Positions 49,836-60,649 of a stretch of 64,000 bases of DNA are shown piece by piece. The translations under genes were made by a program, and so were the position numbers. The stretch is from Pachypanchax playfairii (lineage: Eukaryota; Chordata; Actinopteri; Cyprinodontiformes; Aplocheilidae). The stretch spans positions 1,777,191 through 1,841,190 of the forward strand of contig SSNP01000014.1 in the NCBI GenBank assembly GCA_006937955.1, written 5' to 3'. Each line of letters starts with the position of its first letter. The stretch's first letter is position 1. The notes below the pieces were generated by a model that searched no databases, was not told where the DNA came from, and worked only from the letters and a program-made list of their open reading frames with translations.

Positions 49836-52800
49836 GTAAATACACAACACGAGCTGACATCCTGCTGCTGCTGCAGGCCGATCAGATCCGAAAACACGAA
49901 CATCAACTGATGATCTGAAGCTCTGAAACATTTTTATTCTTCTGCTTCTGGTCCTGATTTGAGTTTTGTGTTATCTGATCAGTGGAAACCATGAACTAGG
50001 TGAAGAGGCTGTTTAGCTGACAGCATACAAAGACAAAAATGGCATCTTACCAAAGTTGAACATGTTTTTCTCCTCACACACACACACAAATCAAATTAAA
50101 TACAGGAAAAATGGACTTTATGCAACTATAAATGTGAGAAATACCAAATTGTAACAAACTTCTGACGTCCACAAATCAAACGCTCTTGGAGGTCTTCAGA
50201 TCTGAGATCAAAAACAGAGAGTTTTGTAAACAGGCGCCTCTAATCTGCATTGCTGAGTTTTTGGAGCATATGAATGTTTTGTTTGTTTGGTTTTTTTTTT
50301 AGTTCTGGTTTTGGATTTTGTTGTGTGATCCTAGTTGATCTTGGTTTTGAATTGGATGTTTACTTTTTGGATTTTCTTTTAATCAGTCCTGACTGGTGAC
50401 CTGGGTGTAACACTGACTTTTACACATTGACAGCTGGAGACAGACACCAGCCTCTCTGTGACCCTACAGGATGGATGGATACTGCACATTTAATTATTGA
50501 GTTTCTATTTTGCAGCACTTTGGTCAAATAAGGCTGGTTTCTTTAAAAAAAATCTTTATTTATAACTCATAAACTGGATCATATTAACTTTAGTTCTGCA
50601 TAAAAGAGACAGATTTCCCTCCGAGAGCGCAAACCTCCAACATATGCATAAAACTAATCGTACATTTATTTTATTAACGTTGTTGGATTCCTTAATTACG
50701 AAATATCCTCATCAGTTTATGAAAAACAATATTTCCACTAGTATAATTGCCAAAATCTAATGGATTGGTCCTCGTGCCATTTCCATATCAAACACCACCA
50801 AAAACATTCTGGAAATTATAAGAAACTACAATCAAATGCACAAGAAAAGTCTGAGCTTAACGTGGACTTTGCAGCTCCGCCCACTTTGCCAGCATGACAT
50901 CACTTCCTTTAACCTTAAATGGCCTCCCTCATTCAGAGAATGAGTGTTCATTTGAGACAAAGAGTGACATTTTTCTGCATCAGTTTGTACAGAGATCCTC
51001 TGAAGGCAGCGGGACAGTAAAAGAAGAGATTTGTGATTCTGTTTGACGTGTAAAAACCAGTTTCCTGCTCCGTTTTATTTAAACTCTTTAAAAAATGTTG
51101 CTTTGAGAAAAATCCTAAAAGTAAAATTTGGGCCTTTTTATTCGCTTTTTGCAGGAGAAACACAAACTTATCAATAAACGTAGTTTATCTTGTAAATCCA
51201 ATTAGACATGTGAGGAAACAGATCTTGAGAAGATTAAAACAACAGAAGAAGAAAACAGACTAATGTTGTCAGTGTGACCTATCAGTGACCACTACAGACT
51301 TCATCAGGTTTACATCGAGTGCTCCATCAGTATCATAAACTCCAGCAGCATCTGTGCAGCCTGAGAGTCAGCATGTCATATTGTGTGTCCAGATGAAACT
51401 TCATTTGATGGGGTCGTTTATCCGAGCGAGGAACGCTGAAGGGAAACTCTCGTGTACGTGAACATTTTAATATATAACATCATTTCATTTTTTAACTTGT
51501 GTGTCATTTTATTCAAGCATCAAACAAATCTGTTTGCTTTTTTTAAAATGTTTTTTGCTCTTCAAACACCTCAAAATTTAAGATTCCCCCCGATGAGAGG
51601 CGTAAACATCGCTCAGCGGCTAAGAATCTAGATGTTCAGTGAAAAATATCAACCAAATCTTTGAAGATTTAGTTGTTAAGTTGCAAAAATCAGCCGGTAA
51701 TAAGATTGTATATCTCTTACTCCTCAGTTTTCTTTGAATTGCACCAAAAAATGGTGACATAGAAGATAATTAATAGCATTTAGGCTAACACCAGAAGCTT
51801 ACGCTAAACAGATTGTTGTGGTTTAAGTGAAGAATTAGGAGAATAATGAAAGACACAGTGGAAGAAACATTTCGTATATGCATGTGTTCTTAGAAAATCC
51901 GTGTTCTATGTTTGTGCACATGCCCCCCCGGCCCTGCTCGGCTTTAATATCCTGCAGGTTGATGGAGCTTGGCGGGCAGATTTTTCTCCACACTCCGCTG
52001 GTGGCATTAATAGACGCTGCTGCCCTCCTTCGTCCAGCAGCCGTTTGATGTGGAAATGAAAGCTGGGGGTGTGTGAGGGGGTTGGGGGGGGGGGGGGGGN
52101 NNNNNNNNNATTAGCTCATTGTTATAATTAGTTTGAAAGAACGGCTTTGTTGGCTGTAATTAAATTCTGGATAGTTTATGTTTCATTTTGGATTTATTAA
52201 CCAACCATTCCTGAATCTTAGCACAACAATTTGGATCCAGATGAAAATCCGATTTCCTAAAAATGAAACATCCCTGATTGTTTTTACATCCTAAATCTTT
52301 AAATAAAACAAATAAATTCAACAATAATTATTAAAATGTAATAGTATCATGTTGTAAAATGTAGGTTTCCGGAGAACAATCATTTTTTTTACATGTGATA
52401 CAGATTGATTTCAGTTTTTCGAGCAGAGTGAATGTTTAAACCTGCCTCAACACGTATGTGTAAATAATCAACTTGCAGATATGTGCTGTAATTTTCTAAT
52501 TATCAGCATGTGACTGTGCAGGTGTGTGTGAACAGAGCTGCTTTGTGATCCTTGACATTTATGAGTGTTCATCCTCCCTCCTCCCCCAGGTCATGGGGGT
52601 CTTAACCAACTAGGTGGAATGTTTGTTAATGGCCGTCCGCTTCCGGAGGTGATCCGGCAACGCATCGTGGACATGGCCCATCAGGGCGTCCGGCCCTGCG
52701 ACATCTCCCGGCAGCTCCGAGTCAGCCATGGCTGTGTCAGCAAGATCCTGGGACGGTGAGTGGACCACTGACTTACTCAACTTCCTGTTACTTAGTTACT

Positions 52801-55800
52801 TACTTACAGTTTTCTCATCCATTTTTCTATGTTTTTACACAACAACCCTCTTCCGCAGCTACTATGAGACAGGCAGCATCAAACCTGGTGTGATTGGTGG
52901 CTCCAAGCCAAAGGTGGCCACCCCAAAGGTTGTGGAGAAGATAGCAGAGTACAAGAGGCAGAATCCCACCATGTTTGCCTGGGAAATCAGAGACCGGCTG
53001 CTAGCAGAGGGTGTGTGTGATAGCGACACGGTACCCAGCGTGAGCTCCATTAACAGGTGAATCACCATCAGAAATATTCCCAAAGCACCACATGATAAAA
53101 CGTCTCCATCATCATTCTGCTTTAATGTGATAAACTATTTTATAAAGATTTAAAAATGTTCTAAAGGTGAAATATTTTTCTTTCAGAATAATTCGAACAA
53201 AAGTCCAGCAGCCGTTTAACCTCCCTCTGGATGGAAAAGGTCTGAGTCCAGGACAAACACTGAGTAAGTCTCTGTAGAGGTCAGGTATAGGTTCAGAGTC
53301 ACCTGACAGGCTAATTATAAAACAGGAAGTCTTTTAGAAAGATTCTTTGTGTCTCTTCTTATGGTTGTTTCTCAGTTCCCAGCTCAGCCGTCACCCCTCC
53401 AGAGTCTCCACACTCAGATTCTTTGGGCTCCACCTACTCCATCAACGGCTTGTTAGGGATCCCACAACCAAACACGGATGGCAAGAGGAGTCATGATGAC
53501 AGTAAGAACTGGAGCAAAACCTCAATTTGACAATGTGTTTGATGAAACAAGTTACAATTTACACTAAACAAATTGCATGAGGAAGAGAGTTTTCTGATGT
53601 TGTCATATTCTTTCTGAGGATGTTTACTCTTAAATTTTACATAAAACATTACATTTTTAGATCAATTACTTTTAACTTTTGATTACTAGCAAAAACACAT
53701 GGCTGATTATCTGTGAAAGAACATATTGTTGGTTTCCCCTCATTCTGTTCAAACGAAGATAAACCTGATGCTGTCATGCCAACTGTACACCTAAAACTAG
53801 GGTGTTAAAACATGTATTTTTTGTTCAACTTTTGACCAATCAGCTGACCAATATGAGCAGAAGCAGATTAAAAATGGTGGCCTCAAAGACACACAAGTGA
53901 AAACATTTATTTTAGACAGAAAGTTGTGTTTTTAAACAACTTTGTGTGAAAAAAACCAAATTTCCTTGATCATCAAAACATCTATTTAAAATGATATTGG
54001 TTCCCTGAAATTGTAACTTGTGTGATAGCTGTTAAAAATACTTTCACTATTTATTTTAGTTTATACATATATATTTGTGTGTGTTTGTGGTGGGAAAAAT
54101 TGGTAACCAAAACAAAGCCATGTGGGACACCACAGATCAAGTCATTAAATCTGAAAATAATTTTAACTGGAACCACTTTAGAACTGCAGATTAGAGGTAA
54201 CTCCAAAAGTAAAACTTCATAATGTAAAAATTTAAATATTGAGAATGTTTGTAATCTGTGATTTCACACTTTTCCATGTCAACTCTCCTCGGTGTGTTTT
54301 CCAGGTGATCAGGAGAGTTGTCGGCACAGCGTTGACTCTCAGGGCAGTGGCGGAGTCCCGAGGAAACAAATGAGAGTGGATCACTTCTCAGCAGCCACAC
54401 AACATCTGGATTGTGGGTTTGATCGCCACCACTATCCATCGGACTCCTTCAGCTCGGCCACAAGCAGCAAGACAGAACAGGTAGAAGTGAACGATCAGTC
54501 TTATGATTGTAGAACATTTAAAAAAGTTGTTTCAAGGATGTTTTGTCTTCTTTACACGTTGTTTTTCTATCTTGTTTCAAAATTTTTCTAAATATTTTAA
54601 ATTTTTTTTATTTTGATAATTTTTTTCTTAATGTTTATTTAAACTGAATTGCACTGAAGCAAAAAGTAGATGAAAAGTTAATCTATGCTTGTCCTCCACA
54701 GACTTTGTACCCACTGTCCCTCATCAACGGCAGCCTCGAAGAGGCCAAGACCAGCCTCTCAACATCCGGCTCTGTCATTGGACGAAATCTGTCAGCACAT
54801 CAGAGCTACACCATGGTTACTGGTAAGAGTCTTGATGTCAGTCAGGGCTTTTTGACACAGATCAGCTCCAGCAATAAAAGCCATTCACTTCCATCATTCA
54901 TTACTTTTTAATTTTCGCTATTTTTTTCATTCATGTTCATGATTTGTTTCCATTTTCTCACCCACCTGCTGCGCACTGCTTCCTCAGAGCCCTTTCAGAC
55001 CCTACCGCTCTGTCTGAAACAGGAAATGTCCCCAGAAGTGACCAGTACAAGCCCCTCTCCAAACATGGCCGCCTCCGGCCTGGCGGTCGTGGAGCTGCAG
55101 AAACCCATTTCTGTCAGCAGCAGCTGCAACATTAGCAGCACCACCAACAACCATCATTTCCCCAATGCCTTCAACTCATTCTCCCATCATGCACCAGTGT
55201 ATGGCCAGTTCAGCAGTCAGTCCATCATCTCAGGTAAAGCAGCCATCCATCTCATTCATGTTTGTCATGAAACGGCTTCAAGTTTGGACATTTCTCATGA
55301 AAATAATGTTTAATTGATAATTTATTTAACTCATTCAGACATTTTCTACATTTTACAGTGTTAGTTGATATAAAACTGGGGATGAACTTTGATCTTGATG
55401 TTAAATGAGTGTGTTTTGTATGTTTTTCAGGGCGTGACATGGTGAGCTCCACCCTGCCAGGCTACCCGCCTCACATTCCCTCCCCAGCCCAGACAGGATA
55501 TTCTTCCTCTGCCATCACGGGCATGGTAGCAGGTAAGACCAGAAGAGAGGGAAATAAATTAAAAACTGGCTGAGTGAATAAGAAGGGAAAGGGTGAAGAA
55601 GAAAACGCTAAGCTCAGATGGAGGGTTGTAGATTAACAGGGAGACGGGTTGAGTTAATCAGTAGTTCTGCCAGGATGGTGAACAGTGTGTATGTGCGCGC
55701 TGGTGCACACGGGCCCAGGGGGTACACCGAACGGGCTGGGGGTTCCGCCCTGCTGCCCACACCCCCCACCCAGACACCTCTGACCACACATCGCCATGGG

Positions 55801-55885
55801 AACCAGGGGGCCCAGGAGGGAGATGCAGGGGTGGGCGGGAAGGGATGTAAAGTCTGGATACGAACGAAGAGTAGGAGGTCTTTGT

Positions 55886-55925
<40 letters not shown>

Positions 55926-57292
55926 CATGAAAACAGTGAACTCTTGTGTGTGTCAAGATGTGAACAGATGAAGTGTGTGTGGTGTGTATGTGTTTTCTTT
56001 TTTTGAAGTCTGCCCTCCGAAGCGCGAAATGAGAGGGTCTGATTTATTATTTTTCTAGTGGGCTCGCTGTGAGGAAGCGTTGATACACAATTACTGCGAG
56101 AAGGGGGGTGTTGGGTGGGGGTGACGGGGGGGCATATGTAGGGGAAGGAAAGGAGAAGGTGGTGGGTAGCTCAGGGCTTCATTCCAACCAACATAATTAC
56201 CAATTAGATATTGGAATGTTTAAAAAAGATAGAGGGAGGGAAGAAAGAGGAGTGTTAGTGAGGCTAAAACAGGAAGTACAGGACAAACAAAGGGTGGGGG
56301 GGGGGGGGCATTTCAGAGGGCAGAGGCTGAACGATGTGAGGGGCAGAGTGCTGGAGGAAGAGGGCGCGGAGACTGGCTGAATGCACGCACCACTGGGCCG
56401 AGGGATTTTACCCTCAGCCATCCACCTGCACCGCAGATTAATGGTTTACATGCTGCACTAACTGCTGGTGAATTATGAGCTAAGGCTGAGCAGACGCTGG
56501 CACGCAGACAAACAACTCCACTCTGCAAAGCCAAGTCTCAGCCTCGCCTTTAAATAACAAATGCCTTCACGGATTTCATCTGAAAAATGTGAGTTTTTTT
56601 TTTTTTTTTTTGTCTTCTGCTCGTAGCAGGTGGAGACTACTCGGGTCAGTCCTACACCCACTCGCCCTACACCTCCTACAGCGAAGCCTGGAGGTTCACC
56701 AACTCCAGCATTTTAGGTGATTACAAACACACTGACAGTTCTGTGTTTATCTCTGTACAACACTCCCTTTTAATGTCATTCACAATAAGAGACATTCAGC
56801 TCTTCAAATGCTTTTAATCCCATTAATGTACAAAATATCTTGAAGATTTTCAGTTAATTTACAAGGTGCTGTTTGTTCTGACCTTGTAAGTCAGAAGTAA
56901 CAAGACGTGACTTGAATTTCAAATGAGCGACTTTCAGGAAGTGCAGCACAAAATGGTGTTCTGATTATTTTTAAAAAGCCTATTAAAGATTTCACATTAG
57001 CAGAAAAACAAAGTAAAAGACGCCAAAAACCAAAACTAAACTAAAACTCTGGAGAAACGCACCTTGCTCCACTTTAACTCATCAGCATCAGAAGCTCAAA
57101 ACATTTACAAAATAAAAGCCCTCCACTGAAATAGATTTCTGTGACTTGTGATAGAGTTTGCAGTCAAGCTTCTCAGATCTGTGTGTGACGGCCTCCATCT
57201 GTGTCTCTCCCCCCCCCAAAGGTTCTCCCTACTACTACAGCTCGGCCTCCCGCACAGGCCCCCCCTCTGCAGCTGCATACGACCACCTCTAG
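49817..57292 (+). CDS. pax8: Paired box transcription factor Pax8
   Basis: Coding exons: 49817-49835, 52590-52755, 52859-53056, 53187-53263, 53376-53501, 54305-54480, 54702-54822, 54988-55233, 55431-55532, 56630-56716, 57222-57292. They total 1389 bases, 462 residues (human 450). Order: paired domain from about residue 7 (HGGLNQLGGMFVNGRPLPEV, VSHGCVSKILGRYYETGSI, SINRIIRTKVQQPF); octapeptide YSINGLLG at 174-181; partial homeodomain region from about 215 (PRKQMRVDHFSAATQHL); LKQE SUMO-type site at 304-307, as in human PAX8; C-terminal activation region with LPGYPPHIPSP, SYSEAWRFTNSS, SPYYYSSASR and the ending AAAYDHL. The ending separates it from PAX2 and PAX5, which end DRH. Pax8 acts in thyroid, kidney and otic development. 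The 166-base paired-domain exon is the PAX2/5/8 size. Poly-A signal 57737-57742. Confidence 0.96.
50394..50475 (+). repeat. Teleost interspersed repeat tail in pax8 intron 2
   Basis: GGTGACCTGGGTGTAACACTG, then ACAGCTGGAGACAGACACCAG, TGTGACCCTACAGGATGGAT. This is a decayed form of a common fish repeat end (a retroelement-type tail with GGATGGAT). Family not assigned. Confidence 0.7.
51920..52050. other. Candidate intronic regulatory element of pax8
   Basis: Complex block in intron 2 with GGCTTTAATATCCTGCAGG, GGTGGCATTAATAGACGCTG and GTCCAGCAGCCGTTTGATG, about 0.6 kb before the paired-domain exon. No coding frame that splices to the gene. Inferred from composition. Confidence 0.28.
52082..52109. 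other. Poly-G tract and 10-N assembly gap
   Basis: A run of about 16 G ends in ten N at 52100-52109. Ten N is a placeholder length, so real sequence may be missing within pax8 intron 2. All expected coding exons are found elsewhere. Confidence 0.98.
55885..55923. repeat. (GT)n microsatellite in pax8 intron
   Basis: A clean run of about 19 GT units lies between exons 10 and 11. Open frames through it on both strands are not genes. The same intron (55533-56629) also has G-rich runs (56101-56135, 56287-56308) and a long poly-T before the exon 11 acceptor. Confidence 0.95.
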
Positions 57293-57765
57293 TTCCACCT
57301 CTAGAGCGGACTCTCACTCACAGGACATTCACACAACTGACTGGGAATCTCAACATCAGCTGACGCGTGCCATCGCAGACCAAAGCATGAAAGCCAGATA
57401 AAGGGAAACCAACTCATCGTCGTTTTTTTACACCTTCTCGTCATTATTTATTCATCGTGACGCTGTTGTGCAGAATGACTGTTTACACACAGAGTTTCAC
57501 ACTATTAGTTTAAATCTCTTTAGCCAAAGACTTTTATTTTGTGGCACATCTGCTTGGGGATATGCAACCTGTGTATAGAGAACTGTGCCCCTGTTTTGTT
57601 TACATTCATTTTATTTTGAAAGATAAGTTGAATCCAGAGATTAAAAATTCATTCTAGTTGTTGATCCACATCAGCTTGCAGATGCAGATTTCCAGACTGA
57701 ATCACCAACACAGCACGGCGTTCCCGGTGAAAAACAAATAAAATATCTGTTCAGCTAAATGTACA
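57293..57765 (+). other. pax8: pax8 3' UTR
   Basis: Non-coding from the stop to shortly after AATAAA at 57737-57742. ATTAAA near 57991 could mark a longer end. Confidence 0.65.
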
Positions 57766-57799
57766 TAATGTAAATGATGAATTCCTTATGGAGGAGATG

Positions 57800-60059
57800 C
57801 AGTTAAACAAAGAGAATGACTGATCTGGTGAGGGGTATTAAATAACAAGAGCTGACATCCTTTTGTTTTCATTTTTAGTTTGTTGTCATGCTGATGTTCT
57901 GATGTTTGGCAAAAACACTGACTATTTTTTCTTACACTGTTATTAATATTATTGCAGATGTAAATATGGAATTTCTAAAGAAATATTTTAATTAAAAGCA
58001 TGACGAAATACTTGCTGTTTTCACGCGTGTTTTAATGGAAAAGAAATAATAATAATTACCATCGTTACGACGCATCACCTGAAATTTTTTTTGCCTGCGT
58101 TCTTGCTGCTTTCAGCGTTTTTAAAAGGACGAGATCAATGATCCTGAAAACACGCGCATCTGTCTAATTTCTTCTTTTTATTTTCTGCATCATGTAGTTT
58201 TATTTGCAGTCATTTTCTCCCTCTTATAGCCGCCTCATTATGGAGGCGCGTTAACGAGGCCACGGTTCGGCGGGGCCGCGGCCCACCTGGTGCCTCCACG
58301 CGGGACTCAGAGAGGATGATACAGGGGTGTTGGTGGGTGCGCGCTCCATTTGTTGCCCCGCACTCCTCCTTCCCCCCCACCAGAAATTCATCATGATAAA
58401 AATGTAGAATTTGTCTGTTTTTGTCTTTTTTTAAAGACAGAGACTCTGACGTCACGAGTGGAGTCATGAAACTACTGCTGAGAAGGTCAGAAATAAGTTG
58501 CATTTTTGTGTCAGAATTGTAGGTTCTGTGTTGTTATTTGTGAAGCTAATGGTTGAGGCTGTTTGTTCTTTTCTGAGTCTGAAGTTGAAAAGTTTGGAAA
58601 CTAGTTCAGACAATCATTTTTGGTAAGTTCTCCTCTGTAGATGAAGTTTTTAGGGATTTTATTTTGTTATTTGGAGTCATTAAATTCCACAGATTGCTAT
58701 AATTTACTTGAAATTCACTCTTTTTTCTAACTTTATTCTTCATGTTTTACTCACATTCTTTAAATTTGCCTTTAATTCTTTTTTTATCATGTTTTTTCTC
58801 TTTTTTTTTTGTCTGTTTGTTAAGATTCACCCAAAATCTGTTGTAAATTAATCAAAAAGTCATGTGACACATCTAGAAAGACATCCATCATACTTCCAGT
58901 TTCTTCACTTGTGGGGGAGGTATCTACCTCTGGTTGACATTAGACGAGAGGCGGGGTTACACCCTAAACAGGTCGCCTGTTCATCATAGGACCCTCTAAA
59001 ATCAACAAATTCTCTTCATTTTGACAGTATACTGCATTAAACCTCAAAGTTCAACTCAGTTTTAACCCCATTAACTCCTTATCGTGGCCTGTCCTGCTCC
59101 AGATAAACTAACCGGACACACAGATCCAGATCCTACACATATGAGAGGAAACGTGGGTTTCACACTTTAGCATTAACATCCTAAAACAGCTAAAAGAGTT
59201 AAAAGGAAAACACCACTCCGCCACGCACCAGTCGCAGCAGAAATAACTCCTCTCCCCGGGCCTATTAGTGAGGAAGTTTCGAGCCACAGTGCTCCTGGTA
59301 ATGAGCCCAACAGCACAATACAGGCAACGGGCCGGAACAGCTGAGGGCAGACAAAGCTAGCAGGACGGGTCGACTGGGACTTACTACATTTAACACGGAG
59401 CCACATTAACACAGCGTGTGAGGTGGAGAGACAGAATCTAATTTGTGTGGAACCACAGTGCGTGTTTGTTGGATTGCAGGTCTTGTGTCCCACAATCATT
59501 ATAGGGACAAACTAAAAAGAAAACAAATATAAGCAGCGGGGCCCCTGGAGAAGCTGCTGCCAAAAAGGCAAACAGAGGAGCGCGTTGCAATCAGGAGGAT
59601 GATGGTCTGGGCTGTCCTGCACCAGTCGACTCAGTTCTGCAGATACAAGCCAAACAATTCAACCCAGTGAATAAGTATTATGTACTCTGACTGAATTGTT
59701 GTTGCAAGGTTGTTTCCGTGAATGTCACAGAGGCTTTTCGGCCCTCGATCGGACACAGATTGTGCTCTTATTTTGCTTTTCAGAATAATTTTTAATGAAA
59801 ACTTCTTAAAATCTGACTTTTTAGTGTGTAATTTATCCAGTTGGACAAACAAACAAACAGTTGTTGGCAGATTTGATCCATTTGACCTTATAAAACAAAT
59901 GTGTTTAAAACCTCTACAAACCTTTCTCTTATGTCGAGCCAGTTGAAATGCAAAACGACGGGAGGGTAAAAGCTTTGTCGTGACCTTCAGGTAAAATCAT
60001 CCAGGAGCTGTTGAAATATTTCACTAAAACCCTCCAGTGGTTCCCGTCAGCAAGAAATC
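57800..60059. other. Gene-free DNA downstream of pax8
   Basis: No coding exon recognised. GC-rich block at 58240-58370 (ATTATGGAGGCGCGTTAACG) and complex block at 59210-59440 (CCCGGGCCTATTAGTGAGG, CTCCTGGTAATGAGCCC) may be conserved non-coding elements; this is only a visual judgement. Confidence 0.45.
58925..58997 (+). repeat. Teleost interspersed repeat fragment
   Basis: GGTTGACATTAGACGAGAGG then CGGGGTTACACCCTAAACAG and GTCGCCTGTTCATCATAGG is a decayed copy of the common fish repeat segment reading (in general form) GCGAGAGGCGGGGTACACCC. Family not assigned. Confidence 0.75.
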
Positions 60060-60649
60060 TTAAAGAGGCCCTTCCATTAAAAACAGTTTTTCTGAGGTTT
60101 CTGTTGAATATTTTAGCTCCACAGGTGTTCTTACCTTCATAGTGGGTGAAAACAGGTCAACAACTTCTCTATCAGTTTTAATCTCTCAAACTACGCAGGT
60201 GGCGATAAAACCCGAGTTCTCCCGAGTCCGAACGGCCTGTATCTGTTTCATCACAACTCTTTTGTTTGTTAGTATTCAGCAGCTACCGCAGCTGAAACCA
60301 CACCTAGCATGCTGCTGGCTAAAAGCTGTAGCATAACGTAGCAAACAGGAAGACATGACGTCCACTGTTGCCATGCGCAGCAGGGCAGGAAACAGTATAC
60401 CTTGCTCTCATAGGCTAGTTTGTTAGCCAATCAGAGTCCAGCAAATTCGAATAATAAATATGAACGAGCTGCTGACGAAGCAGCCTGATGGAAGGAGCCG
60501 GAACCACCAGAATTTTGACCCAGACAGATTGAAATATCTGTTAATAAGTGTTTCCTGACATTTTTTAGATATAAAATGTTTCATATTACTTGTTAATACT
60601 TAAGAAATAACCACAAAGTCCTGAAATTTGTATGAAATGGCCTCTTTAA
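60060..60649 (+). mobile_element. Interspersed repeat family A, copy 2, intact TIRs
   Basis: The ends are TTAAAGAGGCC (60060-60070) and GGCCTCTTTAA (60639-60649), perfect 11-bp inverted repeats with further imperfect pairing inward (TTCCAT/TTTCAT). The 590-base body matches 10406-10954 in the same orientation. There is no transposase. TTAA at both borders suggests a TTAA-targeting non-autonomous DNA transposon. Confidence 0.9.

Noticed and set aside
52082..52109. Pax8 start exon lost in the assembly gap
   Set aside because: A start exon with correct phase and donor was found at 49817-49835, so the gap is not needed to explain the gene, though it remains possible.
52565..52589. MFILPPPP as the N-terminus of Pax8
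   Set aside because: This is the pyrimidine tract and AG acceptor read as protein; the phase of the exon calls for an upstream exon ending in G.
55614..55971. Proteins of about 100 residues on both strands across the GT repeat
   Set aside because: Repeat-driven frames inside a pax8 intron; no splice logic.
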